Shown here: positions 16,686 to 25,578 of the stretch, piece by piece
Position numbering within the stretch: the stretch's first letter is position 1
Layout of the letters: each line of letters begins with the position of its first letter
Assembly (NCBI RefSeq): GCF_014844055.1
Contig: NZ_CP062167.1
Span: forward strand, 4,001,001-4,065,000
Length of the DNA stretch: 64,000 nt
DNA from: Aureimonas sp. OT7
GTDB lineage: Bacteria > Pseudomonadota > Alphaproteobacteria > Rhizobiales > Rhizobiaceae
Direction: 5' to 3'
Made by a program: the position numbers and the translations under genes
Notes under the pieces: model-generated
Databases searched by the model: none
What the model was told of the DNA's origin: nothing
The model's input: the letters and a program-made list of their open reading frames with translations, nothing else

Positions 16686-17036
16686 CTATTGCACCGCAAG
16701 GACCAGGAGGTCCTCGTAGCGATAGGGCTTTGTCAGGAATACGGCGCCGTCGGGCAGAGCTGCCCGCTCGGGATGTTGCCGGCCCGACAGGATGACGATG
16801 CGCGTTGCCTCGCATTCCCTGTGAAGGCGGTGTGCAAGGTCGAGCCCATCCAGTTCGCCAGGCATGTTGACATCGGTATAGACGATGTCGAACCGCTCGC
16901 CGGCCTCTATGAGGCGCCATGCGTCGTCCGCGGTGCCCGCTTCGCGGACATCCAACCCGTTGTCGGACAGGAAATCCACCAGAGCCATGCGGACCATGGG
17001 CTCGTCTTCGACGACCAATGCCAGCAATTCATGCAC
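16686..17036 (-). CDS. Single-domain response regulator (receiver only)
   Basis: About 116 residues from GTG 17036. The receiver fold is complete: acidic cluster VVEDE (Glu10/Asp11), phospho-acceptor Asp55 in YTDVNMPG, the switch Ser in ILSGR and Lys103 in LTKPY. There is no output domain, so it signals through protein contacts or as a phosphate sink. The exact start is uncertain (TTG 17039 and further upstream codons are possible) because no clear ribosome binding site is seen. It converges with the HWE kinase gene. Confidence 0.8.
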   Translation of the reverse strand: MHELLALVVEDEPMVRMALVDFLSDNGLDVREAGTADDAWRLIEAGERFDIVYTDVNMPGELDGLDLAHRLHRECEATRIVILSGRQHPERAALPDGAVFLTKPYRYEDLLVLAVQ

Positions 17037-17176
17037 CAATTCGATATGCCGTTCGACGAAAATATAGGTCAGCGGCTGAGGGAGTAAAGATTCGTAACCG
17101 GGCGAAGCTATAGACGAGTGAGAACGCAGATGGAACTGCATCGGCATGGCCGATCGAGACTCTATGGAGCGCGACA

Positions 17177-17794
17177 ATGGCGACGGGCAAACGCAGGCGC
17201 AGACCGGCAAGCAAGAAATCGGGTATCGGACCGGGCTGGTGGCTGGCGGGCCTGCTCGGCGTGGGCTGGATCGTCCATGGGTCGAACCCCGCCCTCATGA
17301 CGGGGCTGTACGACAGGGTCTCGACCCTGACCGGCCTGACCGAGCAGAAAACCGCACCCACGCGCACGGCACCCGTGACGCGCACGACTGCAGCGCAGCC
17401 GGCTGCGACAGCGCCGCGCCCGACGGCGTCGACGCCGACGCCCGAACGCAGGGCAGCCGTGGCGTCCATCGCCAAGCCGGCCACGCCCGCGACACGACCG
17501 TCGGTCGCAAGCCGACCGGTTCTGAAAAGCGGGCAGCTTCGCCTCCTGTCGGAGCCGAAGGACGGCTCGACCGTCCGCGCGACCGTGGAGCCGGGCAAGG
17601 TGTTGCGGATCGTTGAAAGCAAGGGAGAGTGGCGCCGCGTGGAAGCCGGGATATTCACCGGCTGGGTCCGTGCGGCCAGCCTCGGCCGGACTGCACCGGC
17701 CGCGATGCCGACGGCCATGCGGCCGCCGTCCATGCAGGTGGAGCGGGCGGACCGCCGCATCGTGCCGCCCGCTTCGGTCAGCGGGCGGAACTGA
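17177..17794 (+). CDS. Membrane-anchored SH3-domain protein
   Basis: This 205-residue protein opens with a basic stretch (KRRRRPASKK) and one hydrophobic helix near residues 20-38, giving a single membrane anchor. A long Ala/Pro/Thr-rich spacer (about 55-110) leads to a bacterial SH3-type fold (LRLLSEPKDGSTVRATVEPGKVLRIVESKGEWRRVEAGIFTGWV, 119-165). Such domains usually bind peptidoglycan or cell-wall peptides. The alternating Ala-Pro spacer is typical of envelope-spanning proteins. No operon partner is evident. Confidence 0.75.
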   Translation: MATGKRRRRPASKKSGIGPGWWLAGLLGVGWIVHGSNPALMTGLYDRVSTLTGLTEQKTAPTRTAPVTRTTAAQPAATAPRPTASTPTPERRAAVASIAKPATPATRPSVASRPVLKSGQLRLLSEPKDGSTVRATVEPGKVLRIVESKGEWRRVEAGIFTGWVRAASLGRTAPAAMPTAMRPPSMQVERADRRIVPPASVSGRN

Positions 17795-17832
17795 CGGCGG
17801 GAGACGGCCAACGCCGCTCCCGCCTGTCGATG

Positions 17833-18093
17833 TCAGCTACGGACGCTATTGCCCCGAAGCGCGCGCGCTATCGCTATGAGAATGCAGGCTCCGATGAAGC
17901 CCGCGACCAGATAGCCGAGCCAGCCGCCGAACGATACGCCCAGCAGCCCGAACAGGAAGCTTGCCACCGAAGCGCCGATGATACCCAGTATGATATTCAT
18001 GAAGACGCCGGTGTCGCTCTTCATGAAGATCGTCGCCAACCATCCCGCAATGCCACCGATGATGATGGCCGCAATCCAACCTACGCCGTCCAT
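17833..18093 (-). CDS. GlsB/YeaQ/YmgE-family small membrane protein
   Basis: An 86-residue protein with three hydrophobic helices and the family glycine pattern (IIIGGIAGWLATIFMK, NIILGIIGASVASFLFG). The ATG at 18091-18093 has AGGAGA 7 nt upstream. Members are often called transglycosylase-associated proteins and are induced by stress or envelope damage in several bacteria, but the biochemical role is not settled. Confidence 0.88.
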   Translation of the reverse strand: MDGVGWIAAIIIGGIAGWLATIFMKSDTGVFMNIILGIIGASVASFLFGLLGVSFGGWLGYLVAGFIGACILIAIARALRGNSVRS

Positions 18094-18166
18094 AACTCGT
18101 CTCCTGAAACACGGTCTATGCGATGGAAGGTGAAGCGGCACACCGTTCGGTCAAGCAGGTCCGGTG

Positions 18167-18213
18167 AAAAAACGCCGCCCCAGGCGCACAACGGCTTCGG
18201 GGCGGCATTTTTT
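18167..18213. terminator. Bidirectional intrinsic terminator in a divergent intergenic region
   Basis: The 8-bp perfect stem GCCGCCCC (18174-18181) / GGGGCGGC (18199-18206) has a 17-nt loop. It is flanked by AAAAAA on the left (18167-18172) and ATTTTTT on the right (18207-18213), so it can work in both directions. It lies between two genes that point away from each other (starts at 18093 minus and 18302 plus), so neither gene needs it. An unannotated short transcript ending here is the likeliest reason for it. Confidence 0.7.
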
Positions 18214-18249
18214 GCAGCCATGCGGCTTTGTGGCCTCTTTTCACGTATG

Positions 18250-18265
18250 GTCGCCCAATGGCGAC
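18250..18265 (+). promoter_or_regulatory. Small perfect hairpin upstream of the phosphatase gene
   Basis: GTCGCC and GGCGAC (18250-18255, 18260-18265) are perfectly complementary around a CAAT loop, 36 nt before the phosphatase ATG. It could be a leader hairpin or part of a short transcript ending at the 18167-18213 terminator. Function is not known. Confidence 0.35.
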
Positions 18266-18301
18266 TCGCAACGCCCGAATGACCACCCAGGATTGCACCG
18301 C

Positions 18302-19111
18302 ATGAAAAGCCTGTCCCGGCTGCTCGGCTCCCACCGACCGGAACGTCGCCCGCTGAAACGCATCGCGTTGCCCGAGCCGACAGGCCCGGTCTACGCCGTC
18401 GGCGACGTCCACGGGTGCCTCGACGCGTTGGTGGCATTGGAAGACGAGATCTTCGCCGATGCCGCCCACTTTCCGGAGCCGCGCCTGCTGATCATGCTGG
18501 GCGACTATGTCGACCGGGGCCCGGCCTCCGCCCACATTATCGACCATCTCATGCAGCCGATGCCGAATGGCTTTACCCGCCTGTGCCTGGCGGGCAACCA
18601 CGAGTTGGTCATGCTCGATTATCTCGAGGGGCGCGGCAGCCTGGAGGACTGGCTGCGGTACGGCGCGGAGGAAACGCTCGCTTCCTATGGCGTCGACACG
18701 GCCTACATCGCGGCATTGGGGCACGGTAATGCCGAACGGGACATGCTGATCCGTCAGGCGATTCCCGTTGCACATCTGCAGTTCCTGCGCCAGTTGGCGA
18801 TCGTCGTCGAAATGCCGGGCTTCGCCTTCGTCCACGCCGGGATCATGCCCGACATGCCGCTGGACCGCCAATCCGACTGGCAACTGGCCACGGTGCGCAA
18901 GTCTTTCGAGGACAAGGCCCATCTGGCGGGGCGCGTCGTGGTGCACGGTCATACGCCGGTGGAGCAGCCCCTGCATGTGAAAGGCCGCGTCAATCTGGAT
19001 ACCGGCGCCTGCTTCACCGGTCGGCTGACGGGGCTCCGGCTATGGCACAATACCGGCCGCTTCCTGTCCAACCGGCCGGACGGCAGTGTGCGCCCGGCGC
19101 TCAGGGCCTGA
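18302..19111 (+). CDS. Calcineurin-like metallophosphoesterase (Ser/Thr protein phosphatase type)
   Basis: A 269-residue PPP-type phosphatase. The metal-binding motifs appear in order: GDVHG, GDYVDRG, GNHE and the late HGHT, with a histidine in FVHAGI. This set matches bacterial PrpA/ApaH-like enzymes, which hydrolyse phosphoproteins or dinucleotides. The ATG at 18302 was chosen because homology begins soon after; the upstream open frame crosses a terminator. It converges with exoP, 5 bp apart; the neighbourhood alone does not prove a role in exopolysaccharide control. Confidence 0.88.
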   Translation: MKSLSRLLGSHRPERRPLKRIALPEPTGPVYAVGDVHGCLDALVALEDEIFADAAHFPEPRLLIMLGDYVDRGPASAHIIDHLMQPMPNGFTRLCLAGNHELVMLDYLEGRGSLEDWLRYGAEETLASYGVDTAYIAALGHGNAERDMLIRQAIPVAHLQFLRQLAIVVEMPGFAFVHAGIMPDMPLDRQSDWQLATVRKSFEDKAHLAGRVVVHGHTPVEQPLHVKGRVNLDTGACFTGRLTGLRLWHNTGRFLSNRPDGSVRPALRA

Positions 19112-19116
19112 CGAAA

Positions 19117-21423
19117 TCAGCTCTTGTCGTTGTAGTAGGCGCCGTAATGGCCGGCATATTGTTCCGGCCCGGCCACGGAGCCATAGAGGCCGAGCTTCTG
19201 CATGTCGGTCTTCGTCAGGATGACGCCGGCTGCCTTCGAGCCGATCTCGCGGTGCGATTCCAGCGCGCTGCGCAGCAACTCGCGCGGGGTGCGCCCCCAT
19301 TCGGCGACAATGATGAAGGCATCGCAGATCGGTTCGAACGCCCTGGCATCCAGCAGCGCGCCGAGCGGCGGAAGATCGACCACGATATAGTCGAAATGCT
19401 CCCGTGCCTCGCGGATCAGCGTCGCCGACTCCGCGCCCGCCAGAAGTTCCGCCGTCGGGGTGAAGTTCCGGCGCAGAACGGACGGTAGCAGGATCGTCTG
19501 CGTGTACTTGTCCTGCAGCAGCGCACCGTGCCACGCGGTCGTGCCTGCCAGGACGTCGACCAGCCCCGTCTCCGGCGGTCGCAGAAGCGCGCGGCTGAGG
19601 CCGGGGTTGCGCATGTCGGCATCGATCAGCAGCGTCCGCCGCCCCGAGGCGGCAAGCAGCGCCGCGAAATTGGACGCGGTGGTGGACTTGCCCTCACCCG
19701 GCAGCACGGAGGCAAAGCCGATCACGCGGGACGCCTTGTCCGGCAACGCCGCATCCACCATCATGCGCGCATGGCGCAGGCTTTCGGCCGTGCTGGAGCC
19801 GGGCGCCATCGCGGCGAAGCGCATTTCGGGCGGCATCAGGGCCTCGCCCTCGCCGTTCGCCGCCGATTGGGCCGCCGCGGCGGCGACGATGCGCCGGTCG
19901 AAATAGGGCAGGTAGCCCAGGAACTTCAAACCGAGTTCCGGTGCGATCTGGGCCCCGGTGCGGAAGGACCGCTCGCGGAACTCGCGCAGACCGGCGACCG
20001 CCGCCCCGCCCATCAGCCCCAGCACCAGCGAAAGGGCCATGGTCATGGACTTTCGCGGGCTTGATGGGCTGACCGGATTGCCGGCCGGCGAAATGACACG
20101 TGCCTTGGCGATGGGGAAGGATTGGTGCTGCGAAGCTTCCTCGTAGCGCGTCAGGAAGGCCTGGTAGAGCGTCGACAGCGTGTTGGCCTGCTGCTCAAGC
20201 TCACGCAGGCGCACCATCGCGGTGTTGGTCTCGGGCACCTGCCCGGTCAGGATATCCAGATTGGCGCGCAGCGATTGCTCACGCGACTGCGCAACCTCGA
20301 ATTCGTTGCGATAGCTGTTCGTCAATTGCTGCAGCTCGCGGAAGATCTGCTGCGTCAGCTCGGCTTCCTGGCGCCCCAGTGCAACCGCCTGGGGATGCTC
20401 GGCGCCGAACTGCTCCTCGATGGCGGTCTTGCGCTGCGCCACCTGCAGGTAACGCTGGCGCAGATCGACGATGGCCTCGGTGCCGGGCTGCTCCGCGTTG
20501 GAGATGGTAGAGTTCTGTACCGCGTTCTCGGGGCCGGAATCGACGATGGACTGAAACTGGCGGTAGCGCGCCGAGGCGCGCGCCGTCTCGGCCTGCGCCA
20601 GGATCAGCTGGCCGTTCAGTTCGCTGAGTTGCTGCTCGGAGATCAGCTCGCCGCGCGCCGACGTCAGGCCATTCTCGGCCCGGAAACGCTCCACGGCCAG
20701 CGCCGCGGACTGGGAGCTGGTGCGCAACTCCTCCAGCCGTCCCTGCAACCACGCGGTGGCCTGCTGGGTCGCCTCGAAATTGGCGTCGAGCTGGTCCGAC
20801 AGGTAGGCGGCGGCGTAGGCGCGTGTGATGTCGCCGGCAAGGATGCGGTCGTTGGTGCGGTACGATACCTCGATGACGAAGCTGCGCCCGACGCGTTCGG
20901 CGGTCAGTCCGGACTGCAGGAGATACTGGGCCTTGCCGAGCCGGGCGTTGGCGGCCTCCGCCTCGGTCAGTTCGGGCGGGGGCGAGACGATGGAGACGAT
21001 CGAGCGCAGGCCCGACTTGACCCAGCCGAAGAAGGATTCCGGCGGGTTCAGGAAGGCGTCGTTCTCGTCCAGGCCCATGTTTTGCGCGACGGTGCGGGCA
21101 AGCCGCGACGAGCCGAGGATCTCCACCTCGTTCATCACCACGGAATCCATCTGCAGCGGATTGCGCGACTGGGGTTCGTCTTCGGCGAACCGGCTGAGAT
21201 TCTGGTCCAGCAGGATGCGGGTGGAGGCGGTATAGACCGATGGCGCGCTCAGGAGATAGAGACCGCCCAGCACGAGCCCGACCGCGCCGCCGATGGCTGC
21301 CAGCTTCCAATTGCGCCGGACCATGCCGACGAGCCGGTCCAGGTCGATGAATTCGTCTCTGCGGTCATCCATTCCAGACAGCGCCTGCACTTTGCCGTGC
21401 ATCGGAAAATGGTTCTGGTTCAT
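19117..21423 (-). CDS. exoP: ExoP: polysaccharide co-polymerase with BY-type tyrosine kinase domain
   Basis: A 768-residue inner-membrane Wzc/ExoP protein. The N-terminal Wzz domain begins with LDRLVGMVRRNWKLAAIGG and its first helix; a long periplasmic coiled coil and a second helix follow (about residues 455-475). The cytoplasmic kinase has Walker A GEGKSTT (from residue 576), Walker A' LLIDADMR and Walker B IVVDLPP. Its tail carries the autophosphorylated Tyr cluster (Tyr747, 756, 760, 763, 764). It controls chain length and export through ExoF. It is the distal gene of the minus-strand exo group, and no exoN lies between it and exoO. Confidence 0.93.
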   Translation of the reverse strand: MNQNHFPMHGKVQALSGMDDRRDEFIDLDRLVGMVRRNWKLAAIGGAVGLVLGGLYLLSAPSVYTASTRILLDQNLSRFAEDEPQSRNPLQMDSVVMNEVEILGSSRLARTVAQNMGLDENDAFLNPPESFFGWVKSGLRSIVSIVSPPPELTEAEAANARLGKAQYLLQSGLTAERVGRSFVIEVSYRTNDRILAGDITRAYAAAYLSDQLDANFEATQQATAWLQGRLEELRTSSQSAALAVERFRAENGLTSARGELISEQQLSELNGQLILAQAETARASARYRQFQSIVDSGPENAVQNSTISNAEQPGTEAIVDLRQRYLQVAQRKTAIEEQFGAEHPQAVALGRQEAELTQQIFRELQQLTNSYRNEFEVAQSREQSLRANLDILTGQVPETNTAMVRLRELEQQANTLSTLYQAFLTRYEEASQHQSFPIAKARVISPAGNPVSPSSPRKSMTMALSLVLGLMGGAAVAGLREFRERSFRTGAQIAPELGLKFLGYLPYFDRRIVAAAAAQSAANGEGEALMPPEMRFAAMAPGSSTAESLRHARMMVDAALPDKASRVIGFASVLPGEGKSTTASNFAALLAASGRRTLLIDADMRNPGLSRALLRPPETGLVDVLAGTTAWHGALLQDKYTQTILLPSVLRRNFTPTAELLAGAESATLIREAREHFDYIVVDLPPLGALLDARAFEPICDAFIIVAEWGRTPRELLRSALESHREIGSKAAGVILTKTDMQKLGLYGSVAGPEQYAGHYGAYYNDKS

Positions 21424-21465
21424 GATTCCGCCAGCGCCTTCTTATCGTTCTGTTTCATCCGCGCC

Positions 21466-22398
21466 TCAGCCGGCTGCCGGACGCGCCAGCCGTTGCAGGC
21501 GCGCGGCGATGGGCATGCGCAGATGAGCCAGCGCCATGGGGTTCGCCAGGCCCTGACGAAGGGCTCCGACGATAGATCTATCCTTGATGTGCCGCACGAC
21601 TTCAAGGAAGGCGGCCGCATCGTCGAGGCTCTTGCGATGCGCCGCCATTGCGGCACGGTCGGGGCCGGACAGCCGATGCCCCGCAAGAAAGGCCGCGTCG
21701 GCGGCAATCAGCGCCTTTACGTGATGGGCGTGCAGGACACGCGAGATCGAGCCCTGGCGCACGGCGTAGACATAGCCGGCCTGGGGCTCCACGACGCAGC
21801 GTCCGCCATGCGCCATGGCGCTGGCCAGGAAGATGAAATCCTCGCCGATCCGCAAGCCGTCCGGATACCGGATGTCGTGCTGCCGTACGAAATCATGGCG
21901 CACGATCGGCTTCATGTACCCGAAATTGAAGCGGCTGCGGAACATGCGGTTGGACAGGATGAACGCTTCCAGCGAGATGTCCGGCGTGCGTTGTAGAAGT
22001 GCTTCGGGGAACATCGGATGGGAGCGGCCGTTCTCGGCGATCTCGATGTTGTCGACCACGATGGCCGCGTCCAACCTTTCGCCCCTGGCGATCATGCGGG
22101 CCAGCCTGTCCGGGCGGACACTGTCGTCGCAATCCAGGACCGCCAGCCAACGTCCCGTCGCCAGCCGCATCGCGGCGTTGCGCGCTGCGCCGGGACCACC
22201 GTTCCTGTCGAGCGAGACGACCTTGATCCGCGCGTCGTTCAAGGCACGCGCCGCATCGGCCGTACCGTCGCCGGAGCAGTCGTCCGCGACGACGCACTCG
22301 ACGTCGACACCCTGCTGCGCCAGCGCCGAATGCAGTGCGGCGGGCAGTGTGTCGGCAGCCTTCCACGCGGCGATGATAAAGGTGACGTCAGGCCGCAT
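21466..22398 (-). CDS. exoO: ExoO-like family 2 glycosyltransferase
   Basis: A 310-residue GT-A enzyme: VTFIIAAWKAADTLPAALHSAL at the N-terminus, VVADDCSGDGT, the nucleotide-sugar DxD as VLDCDDS and a later GEDFIF acidic motif. In succinoglycan synthesis ExoO adds a glucose to the lipid-linked repeat. The assignment rests on family and on position between exoM and exoP, as in S. meliloti. The ATG at 22396-22398 has GGGGAG upstream and overlaps the exoM end by 11 bp; an ATG 18 bp earlier is an alternative. Confidence 0.85.
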   Translation of the reverse strand: MRPDVTFIIAAWKAADTLPAALHSALAQQGVDVECVVADDCSGDGTADAARALNDARIKVVSLDRNGGPGAARNAAMRLATGRWLAVLDCDDSVRPDRLARMIARGERLDAAIVVDNIEIAENGRSHPMFPEALLQRTPDISLEAFILSNRMFRSRFNFGYMKPIVRHDFVRQHDIRYPDGLRIGEDFIFLASAMAHGGRCVVEPQAGYVYAVRQGSISRVLHAHHVKALIAADAAFLAGHRLSGPDRAAMAAHRKSLDDAAAFLEVVRHIKDRSIVGALRQGLANPMALAHLRMPIAARLQRLARPAAG

Positions 22399-23332
22399 CG
22401 GGCGTCTCCCCGCCATGCTGCGCCGTTCCGTAATGCTCGCGCTCGCGCACGCCCAGAAGGCCGACCACCGCGCCCGCGTGCAATGTGCCGCGCAGGGCAT
22501 GCCGGCGGCTCGACGCCGTAGCCGGAAACGTCGCGGCGGCCATCGCCCAGCACCACCCGGCCTTGGCTGCGGCACGCGCCATCTGGCCGGCCTGGCGGGC
22601 CGCGGAGCCCGGCCCGATGACGATACGCGCATGGGTCTGCCCCATGCGGAACCGGCGACGCGCAAGCCATCCGAAAGTTGCGCGCGCTTTCGGCACCGCT
22701 TCCCGGACGAGGGCTTCCGGCGCATAGGCGATGCGCCCGCCGTCGCGGGTGAGGCCGGTGAAGAAGTCGGTATCCTCGCCGCCCGTCCGGCCGAGGGAAA
22801 GATCGAAGCGTCGTCCTGCCACGCAGGCGGCCTCGCGGTCCAGGAGGACGTTGCAGGTGTAGCCGGTCACGATCCGTCCATCGACATAGACGGGCAGGGT
22901 CGAATGGAGATCGGCTTGCCGCATCCAGCGCGGCGCATCCTCGCCGTAGATCGCTTCCACGGGCCCCAGAACGGCCGCCGCGCGCTGCCGGCGCGCCACA
23001 TTCAGTAGTGCCGCGATCCAGCCGGGATGGGCCGTTTCGTCATCGTCGATAAAGGCGATGTAGCGTCCCGACGCCGTATCGAGGCAGGCATTGCGTGCGA
23101 TGGATATGTTTGCGGCCGGCGCATGGACGTAACTGACGCGGTGACGGGATGCCTGCGCGAAGGCTTCGACGATGGGGCGCGCGGTAGGCTCCGTGTCGTT
23201 GTCCGCCACGATGACATGCAGCTCCACGCCATCCGGGATGGTAAGCCCTTGCAGGGATGCCAGCGCCTCGGCCAGTTCGGGCCGGCGGAACGTGCACATG
23301 CCGATATCGACAACGGTCCGATCCTCGATCAT
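22388..23332 (-). CDS. exoM: ExoM-like family 2 glycosyltransferase
   Basis: A 314-residue GT2 enzyme with CTFRRPELAEALASL, VADNDTEPTARP, the DxD triad in AFIDDDETAHPGW, and GEDTDFF near residue 210. This pattern matches ExoM of succinoglycan synthesis, a glucosyltransferase adding a middle sugar. GGGAGG lies 6 nt before the ATG, which overlaps the exoA stop (ATGA). The C-terminal 80 residues are rich in Ala and Arg, probably membrane-associated. Confidence 0.85.
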   Translation of the reverse strand: MIEDRTVVDIGMCTFRRPELAEALASLQGLTIPDGVELHVIVADNDTEPTARPIVEAFAQASRHRVSYVHAPAANISIARNACLDTASGRYIAFIDDDETAHPGWIAALLNVARRQRAAAVLGPVEAIYGEDAPRWMRQADLHSTLPVYVDGRIVTGYTCNVLLDREAACVAGRRFDLSLGRTGGEDTDFFTGLTRDGGRIAYAPEALVREAVPKARATFGWLARRRFRMGQTHARIVIGPGSAARQAGQMARAAAKAGWCWAMAAATFPATASSRRHALRGTLHAGAVVGLLGVREREHYGTAQHGGETPDAA

Positions 23333-24303
23333 GCCGGCACCTCCCGGCGACGCGCAGGCCGGACCAGCGCCGCCCAGAAACCGGCGGACCATGCCGCGTG
23401 CATAATGACGGCCGAAAGGCCGGCAAGCACGCCTTCGCCCGGGCGGCCCTGCCGGAAGCCCAAAGCCGCACCATAGCCGATGCAGAGCAGCAGATAGCAA
23501 AGCGCCGGCAGTGCAAATACCCATGCTACCGGGGCCAGCAAGGCCATGGCCAGCACCGGCGCAACGAAAACCGGCACCAGTTGGCGCAGGCGCGGTCGGC
23601 CACGATGCTTCATCAGGTTCATTGCGCGGCCCCTGCCGTAGCCGAAGTATTGCCGCGCAAGGGCCCGAAGGCTGGCGCGCGGATAATAGGTCATTCGCGT
23701 CCGGTCCGTCATCCAGATGCGATAGCCGGCCGCCCGCAGGCGGTGATCCAGCTCGGCATCCTCATTGTGGCTGAAGCTTTCGTCGTAGCCGCCGACGGCC
23801 CGGAAGGCGGATATGCGCATGGCGGCATGATGCCCATGGTCCACGAAGGCCCCGCCGCCGCCGGCCCGGTGCGCCGACCCGCCATTGCCCAGGCGCGAAT
23901 TCTGCGCCAGTGCGGCCGCGCGCTGACGGGTGCCCTTGCCCTGCGTCACCATGGCGACGACGACGGAATCCGCCCCGGTCGCCTCGGCATCGGCCAGCAC
24001 GCTGTCGACGAAATCGTCGGGATAGTCGCCGTGGGCGTCGATCCTCATCAGCCAGTCGAAACCGTCGCCATAGCGTGCCACGGCTTCGTTGATCCCGGCG
24101 CTCTGGATGCGCCGGGCGTTGTGGAAGAACGCGATGCGCCCTCCGGCGCGCGCCTGGAGACTATCGAGCGTGCCATCCGTACTACCGCCGTCGGCCACGA
24201 CGATCCGCGCGTCGAGGCGCGCCGCTGCCGCATCCAGGCGGTCGAGCAGCGGGCCGATATGGGCCTGTTCGTTCAGGCACGGCACGACGATCAGGCAGCG
24301 CAT
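23329..24303 (-). CDS. exoA: ExoA-like family 2 glycosyltransferase with C-terminal membrane helices
   Basis: A 324-residue enzyme: LIVVPCLNEQAHIGPLL, VVADGGSTDGT, the metal-binding RIDAHGDYPDDF, HNEDAELDHRL and the RQYFGYGRGRAMNLMKHRG motif typical of ExoA, followed by two or three hydrophobic helices. In S. meliloti ExoA adds the first glucose to the galactose placed by ExoY, forming a beta-1,3 link. Start and stop both overlap neighbouring exo genes by 1-4 bp, which indicates translational coupling. Confidence 0.88.
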   Translation of the reverse strand: MRCLIVVPCLNEQAHIGPLLDRLDAAAARLDARIVVADGGSTDGTLDSLQARAGGRIAFFHNARRIQSAGINEAVARYGDGFDWLMRIDAHGDYPDDFVDSVLADAEATGADSVVVAMVTQGKGTRQRAAALAQNSRLGNGGSAHRAGGGGAFVDHGHHAAMRISAFRAVGGYDESFSHNEDAELDHRLRAAGYRIWMTDRTRMTYYPRASLRALARQYFGYGRGRAMNLMKHRGRPRLRQLVPVFVAPVLAMALLAPVAWVFALPALCYLLLCIGYGAALGFRQGRPGEGVLAGLSAVIMHAAWSAGFWAALVRPARRREVPA

Positions 24304-25481
24304 CAGCCGGCGGCCTCCATCATTGCGCGCCCCTTGCGCCGCGCTTCGCCGGGCAGCGCCGCCAGGCGCGCCACCAGTGCCGTGCATTCGCGCGGGCCGC
24401 ATACCCAGAAAGAGCGTGGACTTGCAGTCACCCGGGCCCGCTCCGCCGCGTAGCCTTCCTCATTCAGCGGCAATGCCGCCAGCAAGGCCTCCGGCGTCGC
24501 CGCGTCGATACGGATGCCGATGTCCCGGCGTGCCAGCGTACGCCCGGTTTCCGTGGCCGACAGGGCTATCGGCACCACGCCATGCAGGCAGCTTTCGTAC
24601 AGGCGGTTGGGCAGCAGCCAATCGGAATTCAGCCCGGCTTCGAAGTAATCGATCGCCCAGGCAAAGTGTACCTCGCCGTAAATGGCGGACAGGTCGTCGG
24701 GGTTGCGATAAGGGCCTTCGAAGCGGATGAAGGGTTCCTTGGCGACGCGGCCGTGGAAATCGTCGAACTCGCGCAGGGCCGGCCTGCCGCGCAGCACGAC
24801 TTCGATGCGCCCTTCGGCCATCCGTGTCAGGCGCGACAGGATATCGAGCGAGTTGCGGCAGCGCAGGGCGCCGAACCAGCCGATGGTCCACGGCTGGCCC
24901 GACGGTGGGCAACGCGGTTCAGTGCCGGCCGGCACTTCGTCCCCGCCAAGGTCCAGGACCTTGTTCTCAAGCAGAAGGGTCGGCAGCGTCATGCCCTGTC
25001 GCAGCTCGAAATACTCGCGCACGAAGGCGGGCGAACTGGTCATCAGCAGCGCCGCATCGCTGACGAGCGCGCGTTCGACGGCCCGCATCGCCCGGCTTTT
25101 CAGCCCGTCGCCCAGAAGCAGGCGGTGGATATCGAGGCTCTCATACACCAGCGCGGGCCGCGGCCGGTAAAACCCGGTTGCACGACGGGCAAGGGCCAGC
25201 ATTTCCAGAGTGCGGGCAACGATCACGTCCGGGCGCGAAACATCGCCGAGCATGCGGCGCAGGCCCAGCGCGGCGGTCGCCACCATGGCAAGTCGTTGCC
25301 GGAAGTCGCCATCGGCCGTCGCCCCCAGCATTATCGGGCGGCCCGCCCCGATCCGCTCCGGAACCTCCGCCCGGCAGAATCCGGCCGTCTGGACGCGGGC
25401 GCCGCCGGCTTCCAGCATGGTCACGCGCCGCGCGACAGCCGGATCGGAAAGATCGTGGACGAGATAAAGGATCGTAGGCAT
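24303..25481 (-). CDS. exoL: ExoL-like glycosyltransferase
   Basis: A 392-residue GT-B type enzyme (ILYLVHDLSDPAVARRV at the N-terminus, FGALRCRNSLDILSRL at the start of the second domain, and an acidic NRLYESCLHGVVPIAL nucleotide-sugar region). Family and position between exoK and exoA match ExoL, a glucosyltransferase of the succinoglycan repeat. Its stop and the exoA ATG share one base. A conserved near-palindromic motif (25533-25545) lies about 50 bp before its start, so an internal promoter is likely. Confidence 0.84.
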   Translation of the reverse strand: MPTILYLVHDLSDPAVARRVTMLEAGGARVQTAGFCRAEVPERIGAGRPIMLGATADGDFRQRLAMVATAALGLRRMLGDVSRPDVIVARTLEMLALARRATGFYRPRPALVYESLDIHRLLLGDGLKSRAMRAVERALVSDAALLMTSSPAFVREYFELRQGMTLPTLLLENKVLDLGGDEVPAGTEPRCPPSGQPWTIGWFGALRCRNSLDILSRLTRMAEGRIEVVLRGRPALREFDDFHGRVAKEPFIRFEGPYRNPDDLSAIYGEVHFAWAIDYFEAGLNSDWLLPNRLYESCLHGVVPIALSATETGRTLARRDIGIRIDAATPEALLAALPLNEEGYAAERARVTASPRSFWVCGPRECTALVARLAALPGEARRKGRAMMEAAG

Positions 25482-25532
25482 GCCGTGCGAACCCCGTGCA
25501 ACCAGCGGATTTGGAGGCTAAGTCGAATAATG

Positions 25533-25545
25533 TGGCATTGCAACA
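25533..25545 (+). promoter_or_regulatory. Shared exo-region motif, copy A (upstream of exoL)
   Basis: TGGCATTGCAACA matches the consensus T(T/G)GC(A/G)(C/T)TGCAACA at all 13 positions. It sits in the 97-bp gap between exoK and exoL, 51 bp before the exoL ATG (minus strand). The same motif recurs before exoW and exoY. It is proposed as the operator of a common exo regulator; no regulator is assigned. Confidence 0.5.
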
Positions 25546-25578
25546 AAATTGCTGCACCACAGCAATCATCGCTGGCGC

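Noticed and set aside
15425..18301. Search for EcfG-type stress promoters (GGAAC-N17-CGTT) near the HWE kinase and GlsB genes
   Set aside because: No pair with acceptable spacing was found by eye.
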